From QHBQ01 sp038230695 (GTDB lineage: Bacteria > Chloroflexota > Chloroflexia > QHBQ01), in NCBI GenBank assembly GCA_038230695.1, contig JBBRMT010000141.1:1-12219 (forward strand): a stretch of DNA of 12,219 nt, given 5' to 3'. The notes under the pieces are model-generated. The model saw nothing but the letters and a program-made list of their open reading frames with translations. It did no database searches and had not been told where the DNA came from. The stretch's first letter is position 1. Every line of letters begins with the position of its first letter. This document shows, piece by piece, positions 11,933 through 12,219 of this stretch. The position numbers were made by a program, and so were the translations under genes.

Positions 11933-12219
11933 TTACTGCTGGCTGCGCCATTGGTCAACCAGCCGCTCTACGGTTTTGGCGTAGCCATTAGGGTCGTTGT
12001 TATCGCTGCTGGGTGCGTAGCGCGGGGTGATCTGGTCGGGAGTAATCAGTCCCCCACCGATGTAGAGCGGGCCAGTGATTAGCTGATACCAGTCTTCCGC
12101 CGCCTGCACGTAGCTGTTGTAAGCGCGGAAACGGCCAATGCACGCCCCGCTCCAGCCCACGCAGATGATGTTGCCAACCGATTTGGTTGCCACCGCCGCG
12201 CCCGCAGTGCCAGCCGCCG
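11933..12219 (-). CDS. Glucosaminidase-like wall hydrolase, C-terminal fragment
   Basis: The last 94 residues of a protein that continues beyond the right edge. The visible part contains 'GNIICVGWSGACIGRFRAY', 'AAEDWYQLITGPLYIGGGL' and 'ITPRYAPSSDNNDPNGYA' followed by a V..LV..W helix. The 'ITPRYAP..DNN...YA..V..LV..W' ending is characteristic of lysozyme-like N-acetylglucosaminidase domains that cut the peptidoglycan glycan chain. The catalytic glutamate would lie upstream and is not visible. The frame is open to the edge, and the internal GTG at 12193 is not a start. It sits upstream of the VirB4-like and LytM-domain genes on the same strand, as wall-degrading enzymes often do in conjugation or secretion gene sets. 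Confidence 0.7.
   Translation of the reverse strand, partial: AAGTAGAAVATKSVGNIICVGWSGACIGRFRAYNSYVQAAEDWYQLITGPLYIGGGLITPDQITPRYAPSSDNNDPNGYAKTVERLVDQWRSQQ

Overview
The window looks like chromosomal DNA from a high-GC member of the Chloroflexota, probably near the Roseiflexus/Kouleothrix group. This is inferred from the gene families (DUF4350, DUF4129 and DUF4126 membrane proteins, a VirB4-like protein and a glucosaminidase) and from the many short GTAGGGGCG-type palindromes and heptanucleotide arrays. No RNA gene or marker fixes the taxon. I see no tRNA, rRNA, CRISPR array or intact insertion sequence. Almost every gene is on the minus strand; the only plus-strand gene is a DinB-family protein near the left edge.

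Left edge (1-1030): the N-terminal domain of an ATP-dependent DNA ligase (minus) ends at an in-frame TAG, with ligase-like sequence continuing beyond it. It is divergent from a DinB-fold gene (plus), and the two promoters lie back to back in a 153-bp gap. DinB converges on, and overlaps by 21 bp, the next minus-strand gene.

Centre (1010-6825): a membrane-protein run. In transcription order it holds a 276-aa four-TM protein with a Pro/Tyr/Gln-rich repeat tail, a DUF4126 protein, two paralogous polytopic proteins of the glycerophosphodiester phosphodiesterase membrane-domain type, a DUF4129 protein and a DUF4350 protein. Several junctions are only a few bases or overlap as GTGA, so they are probably co-transcribed and translationally coupled. 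DUF4129 and DUF4350 are usual partners of MoxR ATPase and DUF58 genes, but neither of those is present here.

Right (7037-12219): a PfkB-family sugar kinase, then a 0.5-kb non-coding stretch holding a 355-bp element with long imperfect inverted repeats and a clear rho-independent terminator. Upstream of the terminator are three genes of cell-wall/secretion type: a membrane-anchored LytM/M23-domain protein that has lost its zinc ligands, a VirB4/TraC-like protein whose Walker A lysine and Walker B acids are replaced, and the C-terminal end of a glucosaminidase-like wall hydrolase running off the window.

The most unusual theme is repeat invasion of genes. Short palindromes and heptad arrays lie between genes and also inside reading frames: they form both ends of the DUF4129 protein and the area around the start of the VirB4-like gene, and a different G/C-rich repeat adds about 40 in-frame residues to the VirB4-like protein. 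The second theme is a secretion/wall gene set in which two enzyme-type folds appear to have lost catalysis together.
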